NCBI GenBank assembly: GCA_031268545.1
Contig: JAIRXD010000003.1
Coordinates: 1 to 16,241, forward strand
Source of the DNA: Puniceicoccales bacterium
Lineage (GTDB): Bacteria; Verrucomicrobiota; Verrucomicrobiia; Opitutales; LL51
Reading direction: 5' to 3'
Length of the DNA stretch: 16,241 nucleotides
Part shown: positions 7,748 through 14,626 of the stretch, one piece after another
How the letters are laid out: each line of letters opens with the position of its first letter
Numbering within the stretch: position 1 is the first letter of the stretch
Program-made: the position numbers and the translations under genes
The notes under the pieces: generated by a model
What the model was told of the DNA's origin: nothing
The model's input: only the letters and a program-made list of their open reading frames with translations
Database searches by the model: none

Positions 7748-9949
7748 TTATATGGTATCCTTCCTCGTGGTCTTGGGGGCCAAGACCCATATCTCGTATA
7801 GATCATCGAATACATCTTCTATGGTTGGTCGATCCCAGGGGAGTGGAGCTAGCATTTTAGCCAGTAACGCTGACATTTTATTGAGTCGGTCTTTATCGTA
7901 GATACCGTTATTTATACTTTCTAATTTTTTATGAAAATATTCTATTCTATTATATTTACAGATTCTAAGGTTAAGACATTTATCGAAGGTTTCTGCAGTA
8001 ATTTCGGGGCAAGCGTCATTTAAATATTTTATTGAGCCATTATTGAATAGGCTATCAGCAAGCGAATTTCCTGCCTTCCCAAACCAGAATGATAGTAGAC
8101 AGGTTCCGGCGGTATATATATCTTGGCTCAGCTGTGCTTTACAGTGACATATAGATTTTTCAAATTTTTCAAATATATCTATATCATTTTTCGCCATTTC
8201 TTTATTTTTTAAATAGATACGCTTTTTCTTTGCTTTTGCATCTATCAATTTAAAATATTTTTCAATTTCTGTTAAATATTTTTCAGTTTCTGTTAAATAT
8301 TTTTCAGTTTCTTCTGAATATACTAAATTTTCTTTTTTACGGATAGATTCAAGCTCTCTATTGTAAATTTCATTAAAACTTTTAATTTCCTCTCTTATTA
8401 AATTTACATTGGTTTCATTACAAATATTTAAAGTTTCATTAATTAATCCTTCTATTAATTCATTTTGGTTATCTTTGGCTAATTTCTGAGCTCTAGCTAA
8501 ATATTCTCTTATTTTTGTATTGAAACATTCAATAATTATATCAATTTGAGGTACTCTTTCACTTATTGCTTCTTTTTCTAAGCCAATTAATTCTATTATT
8601 CTATCAACATAATTGTCAAATATTTCTGGGGCTGCATTTAGTGAATATACAATAACTTTATTATCTATCTTTACCAGTCCACCTAGATCTATTATTCTTG
8701 GATCATAATTTATATTTGGATCATAATTTTTTTTGGGTTTATAATTTAGATCTTTTGGTATTTCGGTATTATCTCTTACTGTTTTGGAATTTTTTTGTAG
8801 CATGATATTTTCTGGCTTCAGGTCGCTATGGACATATCCGGCGGTGTGAATTGACCTCAATATGCTAATAAATCCTATAGATAATCTTATGGCTTCTGAT
8901 GAATTGATTACTGTATTATATGGCTGTAAATTCTTCTTACATGCTTTATCTAGATCATAACCATCGACTATAGGTTGTACCAATGCATGCTTATCCGTTT
9001 CTGTTATTTTTAGTTTTTTATTTTTTATCGATGCTGCCAAATCGGTCATATTTCCTATGGTCGGAACTATGCCATCAGCGCCTTGGACTTTTATCAATTC
9101 GTTCAAATCTTTGGTATTAGTTATGTAGCCATCTAATTCTTTCATTAAGGCATCGGTTGTTAATTTTTCTTTTTCGAGAATTTTTATCGAAGCTTTGATT
9201 TTATTGCTAGCAGTTGTATCCCAAATATCATTGATATAATCTTTATTAACCAATGCATTTGCGTACGCTTGTGTGATTGGCTTTTTTATTATAAAACTTT
9301 CACCTCCAATGGTGCATCTATAGATAGTGCCCTGTCCGCCATGTCCAATTTCCGTAAGTGTTATCTCTGGATCCTTGTCTACAGGCTTTGCCACTTTATA
9401 CACCGGAAGGGTTTTCTTTGTGGTTGTTTGTGTTACCTTAATAATTTCTGGTGCCTTTTTATTTGTTGATTTATTGGCACTATTAAGTTGTTTCGGCATA
9501 TTTGAGCGTATGAAATCTGTTATATCTTTTCGTTCAACTGGAGTCATTGGGATTGATTTTTTATTGTATTCTACTTTTACACGACTTTCTTTATTTTTCC
9601 CTGGTGTAATGGGTTGTCGTGTTCTAGGGTTGAGTAGTGGATAGTGGGGTGGTATTTGGCGGCCATTTACTTGATTCTTAATACCATTACCAGGGGGATT
9701 ATATTTATTCATGCCTGTATTTTTATTGCGACTAAGCTGTGGAGGTATCTGTGGAATTCCTGGCCTATTTTTTTGTGGATCAGGAGGCCATGCCATTACT
9801 TTGGGGGCCTGAGACCATCCAATGGAAATATATGAAACCAGCGCAAATATTTTGATCAGAGACAGTTTTTTTTGCTTTTCATATATACCATTGTTAGTAA
9901 TTGGATTTCTACGGTTTAGCGATTTTTTATCCATATTGTTCATATCCAT
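7748..9949 (-). CDS. Exported eukaryotic-like Ser/Thr protein kinase, 733 aa
   Basis: The N-terminus has a basic 28-residue region, a hydrophobic stretch (29-47) and VMA (51-53) as a plausible signal peptidase I site, then a Pro/Asn-rich linker (54-120). Kinase motifs follow in order: glycine loop GHGGQG (202-207), candidate ATP-binding Lys222, catalytic loop HSDLKPEN (374-381; Asp376, Lys378, Asn381), DLG (421-423) for DFG, APE-like AAPEI (439-443), subdomain IX DIYTAG (610-615) and WDRPT (705-709). About 165 mostly charged, helical residues are inserted between APE and subdomain IX, with 7-residue repeats at their centre. Catalytic residues are intact, so activity is likely, although the export signal would take the protein out of the ATP-containing compartment; delivery to a host is one explanation. 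HSD makes it a non-RD kinase. The gene is richer in AT, Asn and Lys than its neighbours. Met3 and Met6 are alternative starts. Confidence 0.9.
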   Translation of the reverse strand: MDMNNMDKKSLNRRNPITNNGIYEKQKKLSLIKIFALVSYISIGWSQAPKVMAWPPDPQKNRPGIPQIPPQLSRNKNTGMNKYNPPGNGIKNQVNGRQIPPHYPLLNPRTRQPITPGKNKESRVKVEYNKKSIPMTPVERKDITDFIRSNMPKQLNSANKSTNKKAPEIIKVTQTTTKKTLPVYKVAKPVDKDPEITLTEIGHGGQGTIYRCTIGGESFIIKKPITQAYANALVNKDYINDIWDTTASNKIKASIKILEKEKLTTDALMKELDGYITNTKDLNELIKVQGADGIVPTIGNMTDLAASIKNKKLKITETDKHALVQPIVDGYDLDKACKKNLQPYNTVINSSEAIRLSIGFISILRSIHTAGYVHSDLKPENIMLQKNSKTVRDNTEIPKDLNYKPKKNYDPNINYDPRIIDLGGLVKIDNKVIVYSLNAAPEIFDNYVDRIIELIGLEKEAISERVPQIDIIIECFNTKIREYLARAQKLAKDNQNELIEGLINETLNICNETNVNLIREEIKSFNEIYNRELESIRKKENLVYSEETEKYLTETEKYLTEIEKYFKLIDAKAKKKRIYLKNKEMAKNDIDIFEKFEKSICHCKAQLSQDIYTAGTCLLSFWFGKAGNSLADSLFNNGSIKYLNDACPEITAETFDKCLNLRICKYNRIEYFHKKLESINNGIYDKDRLNKMSALLAKMLAPLPWDRPTIEDVFDDLYEIWVLAPKTTRKDTI
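8251..8313 (-). repeat. Three 21-bp tandem repeats in the kinase insertion
   Basis: Units at 8251-8271, 8272-8292 and 8293-8313 differ by only a few bases. On the minus strand they encode three in-frame heptads of the type TEKYLTE (about residues 546-566). They lie in the helical insertion and preserve heptad phase. Confidence 0.85.
8693..8746 (-). repeat. Three 18-bp tandem repeats just before the kinase DLG motif
   Basis: Residues 402-419 are three hexapeptides: NYKPKK, NYDPNI, NYDPRI. At DNA level a 12-base segment recurs exactly at 8700-8711 and 8718-8729, with a diverged copy at 8736-8747. They expand the loop between the catalytic loop and DLG. Confidence 0.8.
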
Positions 9950-9955
9950 GGAAAT

Positions 9956-9983
9956 ATTATGTAAAATTTACCCGGGGTGTCAA
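9956..9983 (-). promoter_or_regulatory. Strong sigma70-type promoter for the kinase gene
   Basis: On the minus strand TTGACA (9978-9983, perfect consensus) and CATAAT (9956-9961, five of six) are 16 bases apart. The predicted start, about 7 bases past the -10, falls at about 9949, the first base of the ATG. The mRNA would be leaderless, or translation would begin at Met3 or Met6. The 118-base gap 9950-10067 shows no clear terminator for the upstream gene. Confidence 0.7.
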
Positions 9984-10067
9984 ATCTGAGCCTATTTTAA
10001 TTGATTACTTGCTCTTTTCGAAATGTTTAGCGATCCTTTAGGCGTTATTTCACGGATAGGGCTGATA

Positions 10068-11603
10068 TCATTCCTGGGTTGCTATGGAGCAGATCAACCA
10101 ATGGATATCGTGTAATTTGAGCCCTTTGTTATTTATTTTCGAAATGGTTCCATTATGTATATCATTGCCTTTTTGAAAGATCATCAAAGGAATTTCGTTT
10201 TCTACTGCTCCATCGTATTTAGTATATGATTGATGATCGCCATATAAAATGATTACCGTATCATCCGGGAGTTTTTCATACAGTTCAAGTAAACATTGGT
10301 CCAGATAATTTATGCTATTGATATATTTTTTCCCTAATGTATCATCCTGGCCGTTTGGATATATATTTTTCAGTGGAGTCATCATGAAATCATAATGGCT
10401 TGTGAGGGTTATTATAAATATAAAATTATTGTCATTTAGGTTGGTATTTAGCTGATTTATGGCAAACTTGAATACATCGCCATCGTTTATTCCCATGAAC
10501 TTTTTTTCAAATCCAAATGGTTCAAGATCTTCTAGGAAATAGATTTTTTGGAATCCCATTTCCATGTAGGGAATTCTTCTGGAGAAAAAGTTGCCGGTGC
10601 ATCCGTGATAAGCTGCAGATTTGAACTTTGTTAGCTTTTTAGGTAGAGCTTCCAGCTTGGAGAAATTGAAGAATGGATGTAAATAATATGGAGCAGCTTT
10701 CGATGTTTTAGCTCCCACTATAATATTATAATCTGAACTTGCTGATCCCATTATATCATTTTTGGTAATCTTTTCAATAATCGAGTGGTTTTTCATGGAA
10801 TCCAAAAATGGCATCACCTTTTTGCCATTAGATTTTAAGCATAAAACTGAATAATCCATACTTTCTACCTGTATCACGATGAGATTTTTAAATGGTTTTA
10901 GTGGTATATCAACTGCTAGATTGTTTTTTCGCTGATCGTAGAGGCTTTGTGCTATGTATACGTTTTCCACCTCTGTTTCATGTATACTGGCGATGGCAAA
11001 GGTATTTAGATAACCGTAGGCTTCGAGCATTCTTGGTTGGGCGATTTCTAGAAACTCATATTTACTGGAGATGGTTTTGATGGATATTTCGATAAGAAAG
11101 AATAAAAAAATTAGGGACAAAAGGCCATGAAAATGTCTATTTTTGTAATTACATATTCGTAGATTATTGATTATGTAGAATTTTATGATCAGTGATATGA
11201 TCAATGCCGAAAATATCACCGGATTGATCAATGAGGTAACCACGTTAATTATAGCCAAGAATTCATGAAATTGCGTGGCTATGGCCTTAAATGTTATTGG
11301 GGCCTTGAAGTAATTATAATAGGTCATGCATAGCAATGATAGTATAAATTCCAGGATGCTTGCCAGATACAATATAACTTTGCGTTTCCCATAAAATATT
11401 GTGGTCAAGAAAAATGCAAAAAAGAGATCGATGAGTGCTCGAAGTGCTGTTGCTTTGATGGAATTTATAGTATTATTATGAATATGTACTGTAGTTAGTT
11501 CTTGAACTACAAATGCTTCCAAAGCAAATGCCAGGACCAGCATGATTAGATACATGTTAGCGCGTATGAAATTTATAAAAGGTTTATATATAAAATTGTT
11601 CAT
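10068..11603 (-). CDS. LtaS/MdoB-type phosphoglycerol transferase, membrane sulfatase-fold enzyme
   Basis: This 511-residue protein has five predicted membrane helices (about 17-36, 54-72, 75-95, 117-142, 158-177) followed by an extracytoplasmic alkaline-phosphatase/sulfatase domain, the architecture of lipoteichoic acid synthase and related phosphoglycerol transferases. Metal and catalytic motifs are visible: VIQVESM (Glu247), GSASSD (286-291, with Ser289 where LtaS has its Thr nucleophile), GINDGD (371-376), SHYDF (His403) and LYGDHQ (Asp455, His457). In Gram-negative bacteria such enzymes transfer phosphoglycerol or similar groups to periplasmic or surface glycans. Its start lies inside the 3' end of the glycosyltransferase gene (20-base overlap), so the two are translated together and probably act on the same glycan. 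The exact substrate cannot be read from sequence. Confidence 0.88.
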   Translation of the reverse strand: MNNFIYKPFINFIRANMYLIMLVLAFALEAFVVQELTTVHIHNNTINSIKATALRALIDLFFAFFLTTIFYGKRKVILYLASILEFILSLLCMTYYNYFKAPITFKAIATQFHEFLAIINVVTSLINPVIFSALIISLIIKFYIINNLRICNYKNRHFHGLLSLIFLFFLIEISIKTISSKYEFLEIAQPRMLEAYGYLNTFAIASIHETEVENVYIAQSLYDQRKNNLAVDIPLKPFKNLIVIQVESMDYSVLCLKSNGKKVMPFLDSMKNHSIIEKITKNDIMGSASSDYNIIVGAKTSKAAPYYLHPFFNFSKLEALPKKLTKFKSAAYHGCTGNFFSRRIPYMEMGFQKIYFLEDLEPFGFEKKFMGINDGDVFKFAINQLNTNLNDNNFIFIITLTSHYDFMMTPLKNIYPNGQDDTLGKKYINSINYLDQCLLELYEKLPDDTVIILYGDHQSYTKYDGAVENEIPLMIFQKGNDIHNGTISKINNKGLKLHDIHWLICSIATQE

Positions 11604-12762
11604 ATCTGGAAACTGCCTTGTTTAATGTGTATTTTTTCAAAAATTCTCTATGCCCATTGGTTGCTAGTTGCGCTAATTTTTTTCTATTATAATATAATTC
11701 CAAGATTGCTGAGACTGTATCATCTATATTAGATGTGATAATTCCGCAATTGCTTTCGGTGACAACCTGTTCTACCTCAGAACCTTTTGGTACCATTGCT
11801 ATTACGGCCCTGGCCGAAGCGAGGATGCCATATAGTTTACTTGGCACCGCATAACCTAACATATTTTCCCGAAGTGAGATCAAGCCAATGTGGCAGGCCG
11901 CGAGAGTTTCGGAGAGATCAGTTTTGGGCTGTGGTGGAAGCCAGGTTATATTTTTTATCTGGGCGGATAATTTTTTTGCCCTTTCCCTTCGTTTGCCATC
12001 ACCGAGAAAGAGAAAGTGAATATTTTCGTACCCTATAAGTGCCTTGGCCACAAGGACAAATGAGTCCATGTCGTGCAGCATTCCCATGTTGCCAGAATAC
12101 TGAACCACGAATTTCGATTGGAGATTTAGTTCATTGGTTAGGTGGCTATCTTCGAAGGTTATCAACTTTCCGTTGATTTGGCCCCAATGGGGAAAGTAGT
12201 GGGTGGTTTCGTCCAGACCGTAGGATGTTTTAATTACCTTTTCCATATCTCGCCCAATGACAAAGATCCGTTCTGCCCGATGAAACGCCTTTCTATTCAA
12301 CGACTTCCATATCTTTACCACTAGTGCGTTTGGTTTAAAAATTTCCAAGCCTATTAGTATTTCTGGGTATAAATCTAGGAGGAATAGGTCATAGCTGAAC
12401 CTAAATAATTTTTGTAATATATAAATCCAGATCGGCAGAAATGGGGGAGCGGTAAGCGCTATCACCTTGCGGGTGCGATACTTAGGTATATATTTGCCGA
12501 GGTGCAGCAGAAAGGCGATGTAATTATATAGCCTGCATGATATGTTTTTTTTTGAAGGGTTTTTTGGGCCGATGCGGATGATTTTTATTTTTTCGAATGG
12601 GTGAGTTGCATCGGGTTTGTGTTCGGAGGTCAATGGGTGGCCGCAGAGTACAGAGATGTCATGGCCTTTTTCGGTGAGGCTGTGGATTAGATCGGAAAAT
12701 AGTTGGCTTGTGGCCTGAGTGTCTGGCCAGAAGTCTCTGCAAATCAACACTATTTCGCCCAT
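11584..12762 (-). CDS. GT4 family glycosyltransferase (WcaI/WbuB-like)
   Basis: This is a GT-B fold glycosyltransferase of 392 residues. From the start used here, MGEIVLICRDFWPDTQATSQ is the N-terminal strand and acceptor-side motif typical of WbuB/WcaI-like enzymes. The C-terminal donor half has YSGNMGMLHDMDS, FLFLGDGKRR and VPSKLYGILASARAVIA, the sugar-nucleotide binding region. It is predicted cytosolic or membrane-associated and to build a surface or exopolysaccharide. The frame extends 17 codons upstream to 12813. I prefer the ATG at 12760-12762, because it fits the family N-terminus and the upstream codons overlap a promoter-like element. It is the first gene of a pair with the LtaS-like enzyme. 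Sugar specificity is unknown. Confidence 0.9.
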   Translation of the reverse strand: MGEIVLICRDFWPDTQATSQLFSDLIHSLTEKGHDISVLCGHPLTSEHKPDATHPFEKIKIIRIGPKNPSKKNISCRLYNYIAFLLHLGKYIPKYRTRKVIALTAPPFLPIWIYILQKLFRFSYDLFLLDLYPEILIGLEIFKPNALVVKIWKSLNRKAFHRAERIFVIGRDMEKVIKTSYGLDETTHYFPHWGQINGKLITFEDSHLTNELNLQSKFVVQYSGNMGMLHDMDSFVLVAKALIGYENIHFLFLGDGKRRERAKKLSAQIKNITWLPPQPKTDLSETLAACHIGLISLRENMLGYAVPSKLYGILASARAVIAMVPKGSEVEQVVTESNCGIITSNIDDTVSAILELYYNRKKLAQLATNGHREFLKKYTLNKAVSRYEQFYI

Positions 12763-12775
12763 TCCAGTGGAAAGT

Positions 12776-12803
12776 AGTATAATTAAACTCTGGTAATTTT
12801 CAA
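12776..12803 (-). promoter_or_regulatory. Candidate sigma70 promoter for the glycosyltransferase operon
   Basis: On the minus strand TTGAAA (12798-12803) and TATACT (12776-12781) are 16 bases apart, each five of six to consensus. The predicted start near 12769 leaves about 7 bases before the ATG at 12762. This excludes the longer start at 12813. Confidence 0.55.
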
Positions 12804-12843
12804 AGTTTTTCATTTTCCGATGGTAATTTTTGATTTATTCCCT

Positions 12844-12850
12844 AAGGGTG
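12844..12850 (+). promoter_or_regulatory. Shine-Dalgarno-like site for the TsaB-like gene
   Basis: AAGGGTG lies just upstream of the ATG at 12855; its AAGG core (12844-12847) is 7 bases away. It supports this start. I saw no convincing forward promoter in the 92-base divergent region 12763-12854. Confidence 0.45.
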
Positions 12851-12854
12851 TCCT

Positions 12855-13454
12855 ATGGCTGTGAAAGATGCATGTCTGGTGATTGATACGGCAACACAGA
12901 AAAGCTTTGTTTTTGTTGTGGTTGAATGGCAAGTTGTTGATTCATTTGTTTGCGATGAACCCATGATGATTTTCGATTTTTTAAAAGCTGCCCTGGAAAA
13001 ATATTTTTTCAGCAAAATGGTTTTCTGCGAAGGCCCGGGTAGGGTGATCAGCATACGTATTGCTATGTTGTTTTTGAGATCCTATGCTTCTCTGATGGAA
13101 GGGGTTAGCACGTTTTCCTATACGAGTTTGGGTTTTGCTATGGAGACAAACAATGCCAAGGATACCATAATATGCTCCAAGGGTATGGGAAATTTTTTTT
13201 CCCTAGAAAGAGGTTCGGATGTTATCAATTCCATTGGTCTGGAAGAGGTTAAGGTTTTAGATCCCCGGCGAACTGCTTTTTTACAGACGAAGCCAGAGGT
13301 AGGGAAGGGTTTGCCAAATTTTGATTTTGCCAACTATGATCCGATGGCTGGTTGCATTACGGCTCTTAGATCGACAAGATCTAACTGCATGGCCCGCAGT
13401 CTGTTCGATTCGGTCGGAGAGTTTTCCACCTGGAAAGGTGAGCGGCATCGCTGA
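12855..13454 (+). CDS. tsaB: TsaB-like (YeaZ/Gcp-family) protein, divergent
   Basis: The N-terminus (CLVIDTATQKSFVFVVV, 7-23) and the EGPG...IRIA element (59-70) correspond to the ASKHA-fold N-lobe and the GPGSFTGxRIG motif of TsaB, the scaffold partner of TsaD in making the t6A modification of ANN-decoding tRNAs. Here the usual Ser-Phe-Thr-Gly is replaced by Arg-Val-Ile-Ser. At 199 residues it is slightly short, and the C-terminal half has no motif I can place. TsaB is not itself catalytic, so divergence is tolerated in the family; a shift to another role cannot be excluded. It is the first gene of a two-gene forward unit, 11 bases before lolD, and is divergent from the glycosyltransferase. 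Confidence 0.6.
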   Translation: MAVKDACLVIDTATQKSFVFVVVEWQVVDSFVCDEPMMIFDFLKAALEKYFFSKMVFCEGPGRVISIRIAMLFLRSYASLMEGVSTFSYTSLGFAMETNNAKDTIICSKGMGNFFSLERGSDVINSIGLEEVKVLDPRRTAFLQTKPEVGKGLPNFDFANYDPMAGCITALRSTRSNCMARSLFDSVGEFSTWKGERHR

Positions 13455-13465
13455 TTTTTTGATCA

Positions 13466-14155
13466 ATGACAGAGGTTGCTAATATCATTGAAGTAAATGC
13501 AATTTTTAAGCATTTTAGAACGAAAGCTGAGAATATCTCGGTCATTAACGATGTGAGTTTCAATGTATTATCTGGCGAAAGTGTTACTATCCTTGGTGAA
13601 TCTGGCTGCGGAAAAACCACATTGCTTAGTCTAATCGCCGGGCTAGATAGGCCAGATCAGGGCGATGTGATTTGGAATGGGCTTAACATAAAGTGCTTGT
13701 CTGATAATAAATTAGCTATACGGAGGTCAAAATTTTTGGGATTTATATTCCAGGATTTTTGTTTGATCAACGAAATCAGCGTGTTGGCCAATGTATTGTT
13801 ACCTTCTATGTTGGCCAAGAAGGACATATGTAGTGCCAAAAGTCGGGCTCATGAGCTGTTAAAATCTCTTGGTATATCTAGCAAATTTAACAGTTTGCCC
13901 AATTTATTATCCGGTGGTGAACGCCAGCGGGTGGCCATAGCAAGGGCGATGATAAATAATCCGGCGGTGATTGTAGCCGATGAGCCCACCGGGAATTTGG
14001 ATGAAAAAACCGGTGCTTCCATTATGAAAATGATTCTGGATTTATGCGATTCGGATAGAATTTCTCTGGTGTTGGTCACGCATAATAACAGGTTTGCTGC
14101 CATGACAGACCGGGTTTACAAACTAAGCGATGGGTCATTGGCAAGGGTTGGTTGA
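13466..14155 (+). CDS. lolD: ABC transporter ATP-binding protein, LolD type
   Basis: This is a 229-residue ATPase of the MacB/LolD/FtsE group. Walker A is GESGCGKTT (44-52), the Q-loop Gln is 96, the signature is LSGGERQR (148-155), Walker B VIVADEP carries catalytic Glu173, and the switch His is 206. EPTGNLD (173-179) is characteristic of LolD-type proteins. LolD powers release of outer-membrane lipoproteins from the inner membrane with a LolC/LolE permease, which is not in this window. A macrolide-exporter or FtsE-like role is less likely but not excluded without the permease. It follows the TsaB-like gene by 11 bases with no Shine-Dalgarno site, suggesting co-expression. Its 3' end overlaps the convergent lspA end by 21 bases. 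Confidence 0.85.
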   Translation: MTEVANIIEVNAIFKHFRTKAENISVINDVSFNVLSGESVTILGESGCGKTTLLSLIAGLDRPDQGDVIWNGLNIKCLSDNKLAIRRSKFLGFIFQDFCLINEISVLANVLLPSMLAKKDICSAKSRAHELLKSLGISSKFNSLPNLLSGGERQRVAIARAMINNPAVIVADEPTGNLDEKTGASIMKMILDLCDSDRISLVLVTHNNRFAAMTDRVYKLSDGSLARVG

Positions 14156-14626
14156 TTTGCGCCGAGACGTGCTCAGGATGTAGTGGGTTATTCCGATGCA
14201 TATGGCGCTGTCTGCTATGTTAAAGGTTGGCCATCTATATATTTGCAGATTTACGTCGATGAAATCTGTGACGTATCCAAATAGCAATCTATCGATTATA
14301 TTGCCTATGATGCCGCCGCATATGCTGCCAAAGGTATATTGATAGGTATGAACTTCCAAATTTTTCCTGGTCAAAAAGATTACCAACACAGCCAGGCAGC
14401 CCAGCAGTCCGAGGAGGTAGGTGCTTTGACTGAACATCCCCCAGGCTGCGCCGGTATTAAAGGACGGCCTGATATATATCCAGTTGTCTAGAATGGTGAT
14501 AGGAAGCGTATAGTGACCTAAACAGCGTGCTCTTATTATATATTTACTGATCTGGTCCAGAATAATCCATGAGAACAGTGTCGTCCAAAATTTGCGAAAA
14601 CTATTCTTCTGTGATTTCGTCATCAT
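14135..14626 (-). CDS. lspA: Lipoprotein signal peptidase (signal peptidase II)
   Basis: This is an inner-membrane aspartyl protease that cleaves prolipoprotein signal peptides after lipidation. With the start at the ATG pair 14621-14626 it is 163 residues, normal for the family; an in-frame extension to 14668 exists but lies deep in the upstream gene and is unlikely. The helices and conserved boxes are present: LDQISKY near the N-terminus, FNTGAAWG, GNIIDR with catalytic Asp112, GYVTDFID and FNIADSAI with catalytic Asp139. It overlaps the DksA/TraR-like gene by about 26 bases at its start and lolD by 21 bases at its end. Together with LolD, which sorts the products, it forms a lipoprotein-maturation neighbourhood. 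Confidence 0.95.
   Translation of the reverse strand: MMTKSQKNSFRKFWTTLFSWIILDQISKYIIRARCLGHYTLPITILDNWIYIRPSFNTGAAWGMFSQSTYLLGLLGCLAVLVIFLTRKNLEVHTYQYTFGSICGGIIGNIIDRLLFGYVTDFIDVNLQIYRWPTFNIADSAICIGITHYILSTSRRKSTNPCQ

Noticed and set aside
7748-9949. Kinase gene as a decaying pseudogene because of its AT-rich repeats
   Set aside because: The frame is intact over 733 codons, all catalytic motifs are kept, and it has both a promoter and a terminator.
12763-12813. Longer glycosyltransferase start at 12813
   Set aside because: The 17 extra codons coincide with a TTGAAA-N16-TATACT promoter-like element, and the family N-terminus fits the ATG at 12762.
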